Positions 53,138 through 62,982 of a DNA stretch of 64,000 nucleotides are shown piece by piece. Position 1 is the first letter of the stretch. Each line of letters opens with the position of its first letter. The stretch covers positions 12,930 to 76,929 of the forward strand of contig CALCFD010000046.1 in assembly GCA_937900695.1 (NCBI GenBank), written 5' to 3'. The notes under the pieces are model-generated. The model did no database searches, was not told where the DNA came from, and was given only the letters and a program-made list of their open reading frames with translations. The position numbers were made by a program, and so were the translations under genes. The DNA comes from an uncultured Eubacterium sp. GTDB taxonomy: Bacteria; Bacillota; Clostridia; Peptostreptococcales; Anaerovoracaceae.

Positions 53138-56100
53138 TCAAATTCCAAAAAACGACATCTGGTCTGTTTCCTGCATGCCATCTAAAAGACCATTCTCCCT
53201 TAAAGCAGCAATAGCTGTTTTATTAGCTTTAGCTCTGTTTTGAATTTCTTCAACAGTTTCAAAAGGCTTATTGTTATATTCTTCCATAATAGCATTGGCA
53301 CAGTTTTCACCAACACCTGACATGGCACTTATCGGTACCACAACCTTACCATCTCTAATGTCAAATCTTGTAGCTTCACTACACTCAAAAGAAGGACTCA
53401 TAAATTCATAACCTCTAGCTGCCATTTCATAGCATATTTCAAGTACCAAAATTTCTCCTTCTTCTTTTGTAGTCGCACTTTTGCCTTTAGCAAGAAGCTC
53501 ATCCATGCGATTTAAAATAGCACTTTTACCTTTTTTAATTACATCCCAGTTAAAATCAGCTATTTTAGTAGTAAGATGTGCTGCATAAAATGCAAGAGGT
53601 TGATAAACCTTAAACCAAGCAATTCTATAAGCCATAGTTACGTAAGCAACCGCATGCGCTCTAGGAAACATATACTTAATTTTTCTACAAGAATCAACAT
53701 ACCACTGAGGAGTTCCATGATCAGTCATAATCTTAGCTTCCTCATCAGTAACACCCTTTCCCTTTCTTACTTTTTCCATAATAGTAAATGCCGGAATTGG
53801 CTCTACACCTTTTAAAATCAAGTAGTTCATAATATCATCACGTGTAGAAATAGCATTTTGCATAGTAGCAGTTCCATTTTTAATATAATCTTTTGCATTG
53901 CCTAACCAAACATCAGTACCGTGTGAAAATCCAGATATTCGAACTAAATCGGCAAATTTAGTAGGCTTAGTATCATCTAACATCTGCCTTACAAACTTCG
54001 TACCAAATTCAGGAATACCATAGCTTCCATGCTTAAATCGATACTCAGGATCTTTTATATCAAGGGCTTCTGTTCCAAGGAAAATACTATTCACTTTTTC
54101 ATCCTTTAATGGTACTTCCTTTATCGGATCTATTCCCGTCATATCTTGCAAGTGTCTAATAATTGACGGAGCATCGTGTCCTAGTATATCAAGCTTTAAA
54201 AGGTTTTCATCTATAGCATGATAATCAAAATGAGTAGTTATAAAATCCGAATTCATATCATTTGCTGGTCTTTGAACAGGACAAAACTCATAAATTTCGT
54301 GACCTTCTGGCAAAATAATAATTCCTCCTGGATGTTGTCCCGTTGTTCTTTTTACGCCTTCACATCCACAAGCCAAACGTTCTGTTTCGTACTTATTTAC
54401 AGGAATTTGTCTTTCTTCAAAATACTTTAAAACAAATCCAAAAGCTGTTTTAGTAGCTATAGTACCTATAGTACCTGCTTTAAATACATTTTTTTCACCA
54501 AATATTTCATCTACAAATTTATGAGCAACAGGCTGATATTCCCCAGCGAAGTTTAAATCTATATCTGGCTCTTTTTGTTTACCAGGAATCCCAAGAAAGG
54601 TTTCAAAAGGTATTGTAAACCCCTCTTGTTTTAGCTTTGTACCACACTTTGGACATACCTTTTCTGGCATATCAACTCCACAGTCATACTCGTTTTCATC
54701 TCCCCATTCAAGATATTTGCAATTTGGACAAATATAATGAGGAGGCAAAGGATTTACCTCAGTTATGCCAGCCATAGTTGCGGCAAAAGAAGATCCCACA
54801 GAACCTCTTGAACCTACTAAATATCCATCTTCCATAGATTTATTTACAAGCATCTGTGCTGATACATACATCACAGCATATCCTTCATCAATAATAGCTC
54901 TAAGCTCATCATCAAGTCTTTTTTGTATCAATTCAGGCAAAGGATCACCATAAATAGAATGTGCTTTTTTATAGCAACCTTCTCGTAAAATAACATCTGC
55001 ATTTTCAATATGCGGTGGAAATTTGCCTTTTGGAACAGGGCGTATTTCATCAATAGCATCAGCTATCTTATTAGGATTATCAATTACCACTTCTTTAGCC
55101 GTTTTAGGATCTAGATAATCAAATTCAGATAACATTTCTTCAGTAGTTCTAAAAAAAAGTCCACCTTCACCTAAATCCTTAAACCCTTGTCCAGCCATAA
55201 GAATTCTTCTATACATTTGATCATCTTCATCAATATAATGCGAATCACATGTAGCCACAACTGGCTTACCATGCTCTCTGCCTAGTTCTATTATTTTTTT
55301 ATTAAGTTTAATTAATCCTTCTTTATCAGCAACTCTACCATTATTCACTAAAAATTTATTATTGATTAGAGGCTGAATCTCAAGATAATCATAATATCTT
55401 ACAAGTTCATCTATTTCTTCCTTTGGTAAATCATTTAATATAGCTCTAAAAACTTCACCCGCTTCACAAGCTGAGCCTACAATTAGACCTTCTCTATTTT
55501 CACTTAAAATAGATTTAGGTATTCTAGGTTTTTTATAGAAATAATCTATATGAGAAAGAGAAACTAATTTGTATAAATTTTTTAACCCTTCTTGGTTTTT
55601 TGCTAAAATTATAACATGATTTGTTCCTTTCTTTTTATAGTCAATAGTACCATCAGGAAGTTGTAAATCTCTATCATCTAAAAGATATCCTTCTACTCCA
55701 TATATTATCTTAATCTCTCCCTTAGCTGCCTTAGCCGCCTCTGGAAATGCTTGAACTACCCCATGGTCAGTAACTGCGACTGCTTTATGTCCCCAAGCTT
55801 TTGCTTGATTTACTAATTTCTTTACATCTGATAAGCCATCCATAGAACTCATCTTAGTATGAGCATGAAGCTCAACCCTCTTTTCTTCTGCATTATCTGT
55901 ACGAGTTTCCTTTGGTAACTTTTCAATATCCTTCATCATCAAAACAGGTGTGTTTGCAAAACTATCAAATTCTGCAATACCTCTAACTCTTATACGCTCT
56001 CCTTCTTTTAAATTACTATTAATGACGTCCCATTTTTCTGTAGTTACAAAGCACTTACCACAAATAGAAGTTTTTTTATCAGAAAATAATAATGTTACTA

Positions 56101-56854
56101 TTAGTTTTCCACTTTTTATAGCTTTATTTGTCTTAGCAAAGATTTCACCTTCAACAATACATTCACCACTTAATTCTGAAAACTGCGTCATAGGTAAAAT
56201 TTCACCATGAATAGGTTTTCCCATAACTCTATTTCCAATCATCTCAACAGCATCATCTCTTTTAGACTTACGCTGATTTTTATATGATACCTTTTCTGGT
56301 TTGCTTTTTTCTAATAAATTTTCTTTAGCTGGAACATTGACAACTAGCTTAGAAGCAGCCTTCTTTTTGTTTTCCGCTTCTTCGTATGCCTTATCATCAT
56401 TGGTAAATTCTATTTCATAATTATAACCAAAATCTTCATTTAGCATGGATGAAAACATAACTTTAAGGCTATCATTTAATTCCTCTGCAATCCTTTCACC
56501 TACCACAAAGATCTTAATAGAATTATCTTTAATAAGAAAATGCTCACGTCTAATAGTATTAGTCAGATGACAAAACTTACCATTAGCTTTTGCTATCATA
56601 TAATCAATATAAACAGGCATAATTTCATTTATCCCCATTGCAATATTTTCATATACAAAAACAAAAGCTACCCCCTTAACTCCTGGTATTTTTTTCGCCA
56701 ATTCTTCCTCAGCTTTTTTTACCTCTTTAAATGGAATTACAAAGTTAGCTTTTATCTCTATAGTTAATTTCCCTGTCTCTTTAGACAGGGAAGCTTCTTC
56801 TAAATTATACTCATATATTTCTTTATTTTTACAGTGTTCAAATATATCTCTCAT
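53138..56854 (-). CDS. polC: DNA polymerase III alpha subunit, PolC type, lacking the 3'-5' exonuclease domain
   Basis: Replicative polymerase of 1238 residues, about 200 short of B. subtilis PolC. In order: N-terminal domain (1-~200), OB fold (~210-315), PHP begun by RVELHAHTKMSSMDG (~327), then AVTDHGVVQAFPEA and YGVEGYLLDDRDL (~386-397). The chain then goes straight to NHVIILAKNQEGLKNLYKLV (~412), where Bacillus has its ~180-residue DEDD exonuclease; no FDxETTG or later exonuclease motif exists anywhere. Palm motifs are intact: GYLVGSRGSVGSS, zinc cysteines ~709/712/734/737, PDIDLNF (~763), HGTDVWLGNA. The shortening is in frame with a clean join. It overlaps ispG by 17 bp with a weak Shine-Dalgarno, implying coupling. 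Confidence 0.96.
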   Translation of the reverse strand: MRDIFEHCKNKEIYEYNLEEASLSKETGKLTIEIKANFVIPFKEVKKAEEELAKKIPGVKGVAFVFVYENIAMGINEIMPVYIDYMIAKANGKFCHLTNTIRREHFLIKDNSIKIFVVGERIAEELNDSLKVMFSSMLNEDFGYNYEIEFTNDDKAYEEAENKKKAASKLVVNVPAKENLLEKSKPEKVSYKNQRKSKRDDAVEMIGNRVMGKPIHGEILPMTQFSELSGECIVEGEIFAKTNKAIKSGKLIVTLLFSDKKTSICGKCFVTTEKWDVINSNLKEGERIRVRGIAEFDSFANTPVLMMKDIEKLPKETRTDNAEEKRVELHAHTKMSSMDGLSDVKKLVNQAKAWGHKAVAVTDHGVVQAFPEAAKAAKGEIKIIYGVEGYLLDDRDLQLPDGTIDYKKKGTNHVIILAKNQEGLKNLYKLVSLSHIDYFYKKPRIPKSILSENREGLIVGSACEAGEVFRAILNDLPKEEIDELVRYYDYLEIQPLINNKFLVNNGRVADKEGLIKLNKKIIELGREHGKPVVATCDSHYIDEDDQMYRRILMAGQGFKDLGEGGLFFRTTEEMLSEFDYLDPKTAKEVVIDNPNKIADAIDEIRPVPKGKFPPHIENADVILREGCYKKAHSIYGDPLPELIQKRLDDELRAIIDEGYAVMYVSAQMLVNKSMEDGYLVGSRGSVGSSFAATMAGITEVNPLPPHYICPNCKYLEWGDENEYDCGVDMPEKVCPKCGTKLKQEGFTIPFETFLGIPGKQKEPDIDLNFAGEYQPVAHKFVDEIFGEKNVFKAGTIGTIATKTAFGFVLKYFEERQIPVNKYETERLACGCEGVKRTTGQHPGGIIILPEGHEIYEFCPVQRPANDMNSDFITTHFDYHAIDENLLKLDILGHDAPSIIRHLQDMTGIDPIKEVPLKDEKVNSIFLGTEALDIKDPEYRFKHGSYGIPEFGTKFVRQMLDDTKPTKFADLVRISGFSHGTDVWLGNAKDYIKNGTATMQNAISTRDDIMNYLILKGVEPIPAFTIMEKVRKGKGVTDEEAKIMTDHGTPQWYVDSCRKIKYMFPRAHAVAYVTMAYRIAWFKVYQPLAFYAAHLTTKIADFNWDVIKKGKSAILNRMDELLAKGKSATTKEEGEILVLEICYEMAARGYEFMSPSFECSEATRFDIRDGKVVVPISAMSGVGENCANAIMEEYNNKPFETVEEIQNRAKANKTAIAALRENGLLDGMQETDQMSFFGI

Positions 56855-57911
56855 AATTTTTAACCATATCTATTATAGCACTACTTATTTGATGCTCTTC
56901 TACAGCTTTAATTGTCTTGCCTTTAATAAATAACAATCCTTTACCTTTTCCACAAGCAACTCCTAAATCAGCGCTTTTAGCTTCTCCAGGACCGTTTACC
57001 TCACAGCCCATTACAGCCAAAGTCAAAGGTTTTAATTGATTATCTTCTCTATATTTACTAACTACAAGTAAATCTTTTTCAATACTTTTTATAATAGCTT
57101 CCAAGTCAACCTTAGTGCGTCCGCAAGTTGGACATGAAACTAAATTAATAGGTTCTTTATAAAGACCTGCTGAAGCTAAAATGGATTTTGCTGCACTAAT
57201 TTCATTTAATGGATCTCCAGTAAGAGAAACTCGCATAGTATCTCCAACTCCAGCAAGCAATAAAGCTCCTAACCCAACAGCACTTTTCATCCTACCTCTT
57301 TCTACAGTTCCAGCTTCAGTAACACCAATATGAAGTGGATAATTTACCATCTTGCTCATCTTCATATAAGCATCGTAGTTCATCTTAGGATTTGAAGCCT
57401 TAAGAGATACAACAATATCATCAAAGTCCAAGTCTTCAAGTATCTTAACGCTTCTCATAGCGCTCTCTACAAGGCCATTTGCATTTACACCACCTTCTCT
57501 TTCTAAGATGTCCTTTTGAAGTGACCCTGAGTTTACGCCAACTCTAATAGGAATATTTCTCTCCTTTGCCACTGAAACAACAGCCTTTACATTATCTATG
57601 CTCCCTATATTGCCAGGGTTAATTCTGATTTTATCTGCCCCATTTTTCATAGCTTCAATAGCTAATCTATAATCAAAATGTATATCTGCAACCAAAGGCA
57701 GTTTCGATTTCTTTTTAATTTCACCAAAAGCTTTAGCTGCACTCATATCTGGAACTGCAAGACGCATGATTTCACAACCCGCATCAGCAAGCTGATCAAT
57801 TTGATTTAAAACAGCTTTTACATTTTTAGTATCGATATTGCTCATAGACTGTATGCTAATCTTAGCACCATTTCCTATTAAAACATTTCCTACCCTTACC
57901 TGCTTTGTCAT
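56838..57911 (-). CDS. ispG: 4-hydroxy-3-methylbut-2-enyl diphosphate synthase (flavodoxin) IspG
   Basis: 4Fe-4S enzyme converting MEcPP to HMBPP in the MEP isoprenoid pathway. The 357-residue bacterial form has a TIM-barrel part (VRVGNVLIGNGAKISIQSM, KIRINPGNIG) and a C-terminal cluster domain with LVSCPTCGRTKVDLE and MGCEVNGPGEA, supplying three Cys and the Glu region. It follows rseP by 8 bp and with dxr in the same operon gives two of the seven MEP steps. Confidence 0.97.
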   Translation of the reverse strand: MTKQVRVGNVLIGNGAKISIQSMSNIDTKNVKAVLNQIDQLADAGCEIMRLAVPDMSAAKAFGEIKKKSKLPLVADIHFDYRLAIEAMKNGADKIRINPGNIGSIDNVKAVVSVAKERNIPIRVGVNSGSLQKDILEREGGVNANGLVESAMRSVKILEDLDFDDIVVSLKASNPKMNYDAYMKMSKMVNYPLHIGVTEAGTVERGRMKSAVGLGALLLAGVGDTMRVSLTGDPLNEISAAKSILASAGLYKEPINLVSCPTCGRTKVDLEAIIKSIEKDLLVVSKYREDNQLKPLTLAVMGCEVNGPGEAKSADLGVACGKGKGLLFIKGKTIKAVEEHQISSAIIDMVKNYERYI

Positions 57912-57919
57912 ATAATCAC

Positions 57920-58930
57920 CTACTTAAATATTGGTATAACAAATCTTAAAATATCCTGCCAAGTTACATATATCATAAGTAACATTAATAAAACCATACC
58001 AATCATATGAACTATAGATTCCATATTATCTGTTATTGCCTTACCAGTAATCTTACGGATAACTACAAATATTAATCTACCACCATCTAAAGCTGGGAAT
58101 GGCAACATATTTATTATAGCTAAGTTCAAACTCATCATAGCCATAAAATATAAGAATGTTATAAAGCCTTGAGAAGCACTTTTATCTACCATATATACAA
58201 TTCCAACAGGTCCAGATAAATCCTTAGTTGAAACTTCTCCAGTAACTAGTTGTTTTAATACACCATACATATTTTTAGCCATGTTCCAAGTTGCTTTAGG
58301 ACCATTTATCAAAGCCTTGCCAGCATTCTTTTCATTTGTAGCAATAACACCAATTACTTTTCTTCCTTCATTTTCCATAAAGCCAGACTTAGTTGCAATT
58401 TTTTTGCCATCTCTGTCAATTACTAATTCTAGACTTTTACTCTTATCTGCCTCATCTACAATTTTTGTAAAATCATACCAATCATCAACTTTATGACCAT
58501 TAGCTTCAATAATAGTGTCTCCAGCTATAATTCCTGCTTTTTCAGCCGGTGAACCTTTTGTAACTTCTCCTAAAGTTGAGCTAGGAAATCCAATAGCATA
58601 TGTTACTATTGTCATAAGTACTATGGCCATTAAAAGATTCATAAAAGAACCCGCAACAAGAATTATTGCCTTTTTCCAAGCAGGCTTTTTGTTAAAAGCT
58701 CCCTCGTCATCACTTTCTTCATCTTCACCTTCCATAGCACAAAATCCACCTATAGGAATAGCTCTAAGAGAATACATAGTCTCTCCCTTTTGTCTTTGAA
58801 AAAGAACAGGTCCCATACCTAAAGCAAATTCATTGACTTTTACCCCACTAAGCTTAGCTGCTATAAAATGTCCAAGCTCATGAATAAAAATCAAAATACA
58901 TATCATTAAAATAGCATAAATTATTGTCAT
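57920..58930 (-). CDS. rseP: site-2 protease RseP (RasP)
   Basis: Intramembrane zinc metalloprotease of 336 residues that cleaves anti-sigma factors and leftover signal peptides. HELGHF at ~17-22 is the zinc/catalytic motif; a single PDZ domain (~110-185, SPAEKAGIIAGDTIIEANGH) and the third ligand motif LPFPALDGGR (~276) follow, with four membrane helices. It sits between dxr and ispG, the common Firmicute order. Its target here is not visible. Confidence 0.96.
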   Translation of the reverse strand: MTIIYAILMICILIFIHELGHFIAAKLSGVKVNEFALGMGPVLFQRQKGETMYSLRAIPIGGFCAMEGEDEESDDEGAFNKKPAWKKAIILVAGSFMNLLMAIVLMTIVTYAIGFPSSTLGEVTKGSPAEKAGIIAGDTIIEANGHKVDDWYDFTKIVDEADKSKSLELVIDRDGKKIATKSGFMENEGRKVIGVIATNEKNAGKALINGPKATWNMAKNMYGVLKQLVTGEVSTKDLSGPVGIVYMVDKSASQGFITFLYFMAMMSLNLAIINMLPFPALDGGRLIFVVIRKITGKAITDNMESIVHMIGMVLLMLLMIYVTWQDILRFVIPIFK

Positions 58931-58940
58931 ATTTTCTTCC

Positions 58941-60071
58941 TTATATCATACTTCTTATTTCTTTATCAATTCTTAAAATATCTTCTAATTCCAAATTATA
59001 TTCAGGCTTATGATTCTGTAATATTTTTTCTAAGGTATTTTGGATATCTATAAAACTAATTTTTCCCTTTAAAAACCTATCAACCAAAACTTCATTAGCA
59101 CCATTTAAAACAACTGGATAGCTTCCACCTGCTTTTAAAGCTTCAAAAGCAAATTTTAAGCATTTAAAAGTTTCAAAGTCAGGCTTTTCAAAGGTTAAAT
59201 TAGAAGCCTCACTAAAGAAATCTAAATGCTCAGCACTTCCTTGTATTCTCTCTGGATAAGTAAACGCATACGCAATTGGAGTTCTCATATCAGGTACTCC
59301 TAACTGAGCAATTATTGATCCGTCAATAAATTCAACCCCACTATGAACAATACTTTGAGGATGTACAAGGACTTCAATTTGATTTAAATTAACATCAAAT
59401 AACCATTTTGCTTCTATTACCTCTAATCCTTTATTCATCATAGTCGCACTATCAATAGTAATTTTACTACCCATAGACCAATTAGGGTGCTTTAGTGCCT
59501 GTTCTAAAGTAACACCATGCAACTGCTCAAGAGACATTCCTCTAAAAGGACCACCTGAAGCAGTAAGAAGTATCCTTTTTATCTTAGCATCACAATTTCC
59601 TTGTAACGATTGAAAAATAGCACTATGTTCACTATCAACAGGAAGCATCTTAACATTATGCTCTTTAACAGCTTTCATGACAACCTCTCCGCCAGCTACT
59701 AAAGTTTCTTTATTTGCAAGTGCTATATCTTTATTCGCACAAATAGCAGCATAAGTAGGAGCTAAACCTCTAATCCCCATTAAAGAGTTAAGAACTATAT
59801 CATGATCACCTTTACTGGCAGCTTCAATAAGTCCATTTTCTCCAAAAAGCACCTCTACATTCTTATGCTTATGACTAAGCTCCATAGCTTGTTTTTCATC
59901 ACTGACAACTACAATCTTCGGATGAAATTCTTCGATTTGTTCAGAAAGCTTTTCAACTCTCTTACCGCAGGATAACACTGTGGCCTCAAATTTATCACTA
60001 TTATTCCTTATAATATCTAATGCCTGAGTTCCTATAGAACCAGTACTGCCTAAAATTGCTATTTTCTTCAT
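58941..60071 (-). CDS. dxr: 1-deoxy-D-xylulose-5-phosphate reductoisomerase
   Basis: First committed step of the MEP pathway, NADPH-dependent conversion of DXP to MEP. The 376 residues start with the nucleotide motif ILGSTGSIGTQALDI; the active-site stretch LPVDSEHSAIFQ and TASGGPFRG, plus the metal-binding TIDSATMMNKGLEVIEA, are present. It follows cdsA by 6 bp. Confidence 0.97.
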   Translation of the reverse strand: MKKIAILGSTGSIGTQALDIIRNNSDKFEATVLSCGKRVEKLSEQIEEFHPKIVVVSDEKQAMELSHKHKNVEVLFGENGLIEAASKGDHDIVLNSLMGIRGLAPTYAAICANKDIALANKETLVAGGEVVMKAVKEHNVKMLPVDSEHSAIFQSLQGNCDAKIKRILLTASGGPFRGMSLEQLHGVTLEQALKHPNWSMGSKITIDSATMMNKGLEVIEAKWLFDVNLNQIEVLVHPQSIVHSGVEFIDGSIIAQLGVPDMRTPIAYAFTYPERIQGSAEHLDFFSEASNLTFEKPDFETFKCLKFAFEALKAGGSYPVVLNGANEVLVDRFLKGKISFIDIQNTLEKILQNHKPEYNLELEDILRIDKEIRSMI

Positions 60072-60077
60072 AATTAC

Positions 60078-60857
60078 CTACTGAATAACTAATACAATAT
60101 AATAATATACTAATGGCGCTGTGAATAATACACTATCAAATCTATCAAGAATACCACCATGACCTGGAATTAGATTTCCATAATCTTTAATTCCCATTTT
60201 TCTCTTAAAAATTGAAGCAGTTAAATCTCCAAACTGCGAAACAATTCCTCCTAATAGCCCTATAATAATACAATGAATTAAATATTCATTGGCTACAAAC
60301 TGGCCAAATAGTCCACATAAAAGCATACTGCCTAAAATACCACCAATTGAACCTTCGATACTCTTTTTAGGACTAATTTTAGGGCATAGCTTATGCTTTC
60401 CTATTGCAACACCAGTAAAATATGCAAAAATATCTGTACCAAATGCTGATAAGACTATTAACCAAATCAAGTTCGGAATATCTGTTTGCTCAACTAAAAC
60501 CACATGATAGGAGAAAAATACTACATAAACAATGCCTGTAATTGTAGCCATTGCATCTGCAAGCTTTCTTTCCTCAATTCTAAATAAGTAAAGCAAACAT
60601 AATAAAACACTTCCAAATAGCCATAGCATATACCAACTTTGATTATCTGTAAAAATATTTATCACATAAAGACCTATCGCTGATAATACTGCAATTGGAT
60701 AGCATGGTTTAATATCCATAGCGTGAAATCCCTTAAAAAATTCATAAGTTCCAAATACTGCAACTAAAAAGCATGCAACAATAAGAGGATATCCACCAAA
60801 ATATAACACTGCCAAAAGCGGTAGCATAATTATTCCTGAAAGAATTCTAGTCTTCAT
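60078..60857 (-). CDS. cdsA: phosphatidate cytidylyltransferase
   Basis: Integral membrane enzyme making CDP-diacylglycerol for phospholipid synthesis. About 260 residues with seven to eight helices and the C-terminal signature in KRKMGIKDYGNLIPGHGGIL followed by DRFDS. Two ATG codons are adjacent; the second (60855-60857) is six nt from GGGAGG inside the end of uppS, the first only three, so I prefer the second. It is coupled to uppS. Confidence 0.96.
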   Translation of the reverse strand: MKTRILSGIIMLPLLAVLYFGGYPLIVACFLVAVFGTYEFFKGFHAMDIKPCYPIAVLSAIGLYVINIFTDNQSWYMLWLFGSVLLCLLYLFRIEERKLADAMATITGIVYVVFFSYHVVLVEQTDIPNLIWLIVLSAFGTDIFAYFTGVAIGKHKLCPKISPKKSIEGSIGGILGSMLLCGLFGQFVANEYLIHCIIIGLLGGIVSQFGDLTASIFKRKMGIKDYGNLIPGHGGILDRFDSVLFTAPLVYYYIVLVIQ

Positions 60858-60860
60858 CAT

Positions 60861-61577
60861 CTACCTCCCACCAAAGCGTCTATCTCTGCTCTGGAATTCT
60901 TCTATTGTTTTATCAAACTCCTCTGGTGTGAAATCAGGCCATAATACGTCTGTAAATACCATCTCTGCGTAAGCCAACTGCCACATCAAGAAATTTGAAA
61001 GTCTAATTTCTCCACTGGTTCTTATTACTAAATCTGGATCAGGAACTTTAAATTCTCCAGTATATAGATTAGCACTTACCATATTTTCATCAATATCTGA
61101 AATAGATATCTCATTATTTTCAATTTTTTCAGCTATAGCTTTTACTGAATGTACGATTTCTGCTCTAGATCCATAATTAAGAGCAATATTAAACTGTAAA
61201 CCAGTATTATTTTTAGTTTTTTCAACTGTAAGATTTAATTTTTCTTTTACTTTGTCAGACATAGCTGACCAATCACCTAAAATATTAACCTTAACATTGT
61301 TTTTATGCAGTTCATCAAGTTCTGTATCAACATACTTAATTAACAACTTAAAAATACCGCTTACTTCTTCCTCAGAACGCTTCCAATTTTCTGTGGAAAA
61401 TGCATAAACGGTTAAATACTTTACACCAATTTGTGCAGCTCTTTTAACGATTCCCTTCATCGTCTTCATACCTGCATTATGTCCCATAACTCGAGGCATA
61501 TTTCTTTTTGTAGCCCAACGACCGTTGCCATCCATAATGATGGCAACGTGAGCTGGAATCCTATTCATATCCAACAT
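60861..61577 (-). CDS. uppS: isoprenyl (undecaprenyl diphosphate) synthase
   Basis: cis-Prenyltransferase of 238 residues making the C55 lipid carrier for wall synthesis from FPP and IPP. Motifs: HVAIIMDGNGRWA with the catalytic Asp, YAFSTENWKRS, NYGSRAEIV, and DLVIRTSGEIRLSNFLMWQ. It starts 2 bp after frr and abuts cdsA. Confidence 0.97.
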   Translation of the reverse strand: MLDMNRIPAHVAIIMDGNGRWATKRNMPRVMGHNAGMKTMKGIVKRAAQIGVKYLTVYAFSTENWKRSEEEVSGIFKLLIKYVDTELDELHKNNVKVNILGDWSAMSDKVKEKLNLTVEKTKNNTGLQFNIALNYGSRAEIVHSVKAIAEKIENNEISISDIDENMVSANLYTGEFKVPDPDLVIRTSGEIRLSNFLMWQLAYAEMVFTDVLWPDFTPEEFDKTIEEFQSRDRRFGGR

Positions 61578-61579
61578 AA

Positions 61580-62137
61580 TTAGATTTCCATTATTTCCTT
61601 TTCTTTAGCAGCAACAACTTCATCAATCATTTTAACACCTTTATCAGTGTCTTTCTGAATCTTATCTAAACCTTCCTTTAGTTCATCTTCTGTGATTTCT
61701 CCAGCTTTTTCTGCTTTCTTTAATTCGTCATTAGCTGTTCTTCTTAAGTTTCTAATAGCTACTTTTGCATCTTCACCATGAGCCTTAACAGTCTTTGTTA
61801 ATTCTTTTCTTCTATCTTCAGTTACCTGAGGCATGCTTAGTCTAACTACCTTACCATCATTGCTTGGTGTAATACCTATATTAGCTTCATTAATACCATG
61901 CTCAATTTCTTTGATGATTGAAGCATCAAATGGTGAAATTGCAATAGTTCTTGGGTCAGGTGTTGAAATATTTGCAAGCTGTTTTAGCGGTGTAGGTGTT
62001 CCATAATACTTAACCATAACTTTATCAACTAATGCAGCATTAGCACGTCCTGCTCTTACTGTTAATAAATCTTCCTTAAGTCTTGCAACCGTTTTCTCAA
62101 TTTTTTCTTCTAATGTTGTAAATACTTTATCACTCAT
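61580..62137 (-). CDS. frr: ribosome recycling factor
   Basis: With EF-G, splits the post-termination ribosome. The 185-residue protein has LLTVRAGRANAALVDKVMV, ANISTPDPRTIAISPFD and the C-terminal helix ELKEGLDKIQKDTDKGVKMI. It follows pyrH by 32 bp with a GGAGGA Shine-Dalgarno. Confidence 0.98.
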   Translation of the reverse strand: MSDKVFTTLEEKIEKTVARLKEDLLTVRAGRANAALVDKVMVKYYGTPTPLKQLANISTPDPRTIAISPFDASIIKEIEHGINEANIGITPSNDGKVVRLSMPQVTEDRRKELTKTVKAHGEDAKVAIRNLRRTANDELKKAEKAGEITEDELKEGLDKIQKDTDKGVKMIDEVVAAKEKEIMEI

Positions 62138-62169
62138 TTTTAATTATCCTCCAATTAGTATTATATTCT

Positions 62170-62874
62170 TTATTTAATAACAGTACCAATTTTTTCACCG
62201 CATACTGCCTTCATAACATTTCCTTCTTCTGCAATACCAAACACATGAATCGTGATATTATTATCTCTACATAATGAAGCAGCTGTAGAATCCATCACCT
62301 TTAGATCCTTTTCAAGCACTTCATAATGTGTTAATTCATCATATTTAATCGCGTCTGGATTTATTTCAGGGTCATCTGAATAAACAGCATCTACTTTTTT
62401 AGCTAATAAAATTACATCTGCATCTATTTCTGCAGCTCTTAATGCTGCTGTTGTATCTGTAGAAAAGAATGGGTTACCAGTTCCTGCACCAAAAATTACA
62501 ACTTTTCCACCTTCTAGATGATGTACTGCTTTTCTTCTGATATATGGTTCTGCAACCTCTTTCATTTCAATAGCAGTCTGTACTCTTGTCTGCAATCCAA
62601 CAGCTTCAATCGCTTCTTGAAGTGCTAATGAGTTCATCACTGTTGCAAGCATGCCCATGTAATCAGCTGTTGCCTTATCCATATCTTTGCTTGTTCTTCC
62701 TCTCCAGAAGTTTCCTCCGCCAACAACAATGGCAACCTCCACTCCAAGTTCATGTACTTCTTTAACCTGTCTTGCAACGATTTTTAATGTTTCACCATTT
62801 AGGCCAAACTTTTCATCTCCTGCAAGTGCTTCTCCGCTAATTTTTAATATAACTCGCTTGTATTTCGGTTCCAT
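62170..62874 (-). CDS. pyrH: UMP kinase
   Basis: Bacterial amino-acid-kinase-fold enzyme phosphorylating UMP to UDP, usually activated by GTP and inhibited by UTP. The 234 residues show RVILKISGEALAG, VAIVVGGGNFWRG and GTGNPFFSTDTTAALRA. It leads the operon, with rpsB and tsf (usual upstream genes) absent from this site and the promoter directly before it. Confidence 0.98.
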   Translation of the reverse strand: MEPKYKRVILKISGEALAGDEKFGLNGETLKIVARQVKEVHELGVEVAIVVGGGNFWRGRTSKDMDKATADYMGMLATVMNSLALQEAIEAVGLQTRVQTAIEMKEVAEPYIRRKAVHHLEGGKVVIFGAGTGNPFFSTDTTAALRAAEIDADVILLAKKVDAVYSDDPEINPDAIKYDELTHYEVLEKDLKVMDSTAASLCRDNNITIHVFGIAEEGNVMKAVCGEKIGTVIK

Positions 62875-62892
62875 TTTGCTCTCCTCTATCTA

Positions 62893-62931
62893 TTGATTTT
62901 ATACTATAAATTGCTGTATAATATTATAGCA
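62893..62931. promoter_or_regulatory. overlapping divergent promoters for pyrH and the right-hand surface genes
   Basis: The palindrome TATAATATTATA (62917-62928) supplies TATAAT on both strands. Plus strand: TTGATT (62893-62898), 18 bp, TATAAT (62917-62922), toward 62983. Minus strand: extended -10 TGCTATAAT (complement of 62923-62931), 49 nt from the pyrH start, with a weak -35. Both cannot be occupied at once. Confidence 0.6.
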
Positions 62932-62982
62932 TATAAAATGCAAATGATAAACAAATAAATAGTTTTCTAATAGGATAAAAAA

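Noticed and set aside
53138..56854. Short PolC as a frameshifted pseudogene
   Set aside because: The frame is open from start to a normal C-terminus and every polymerase motif is intact; only the exonuclease segment is missing.
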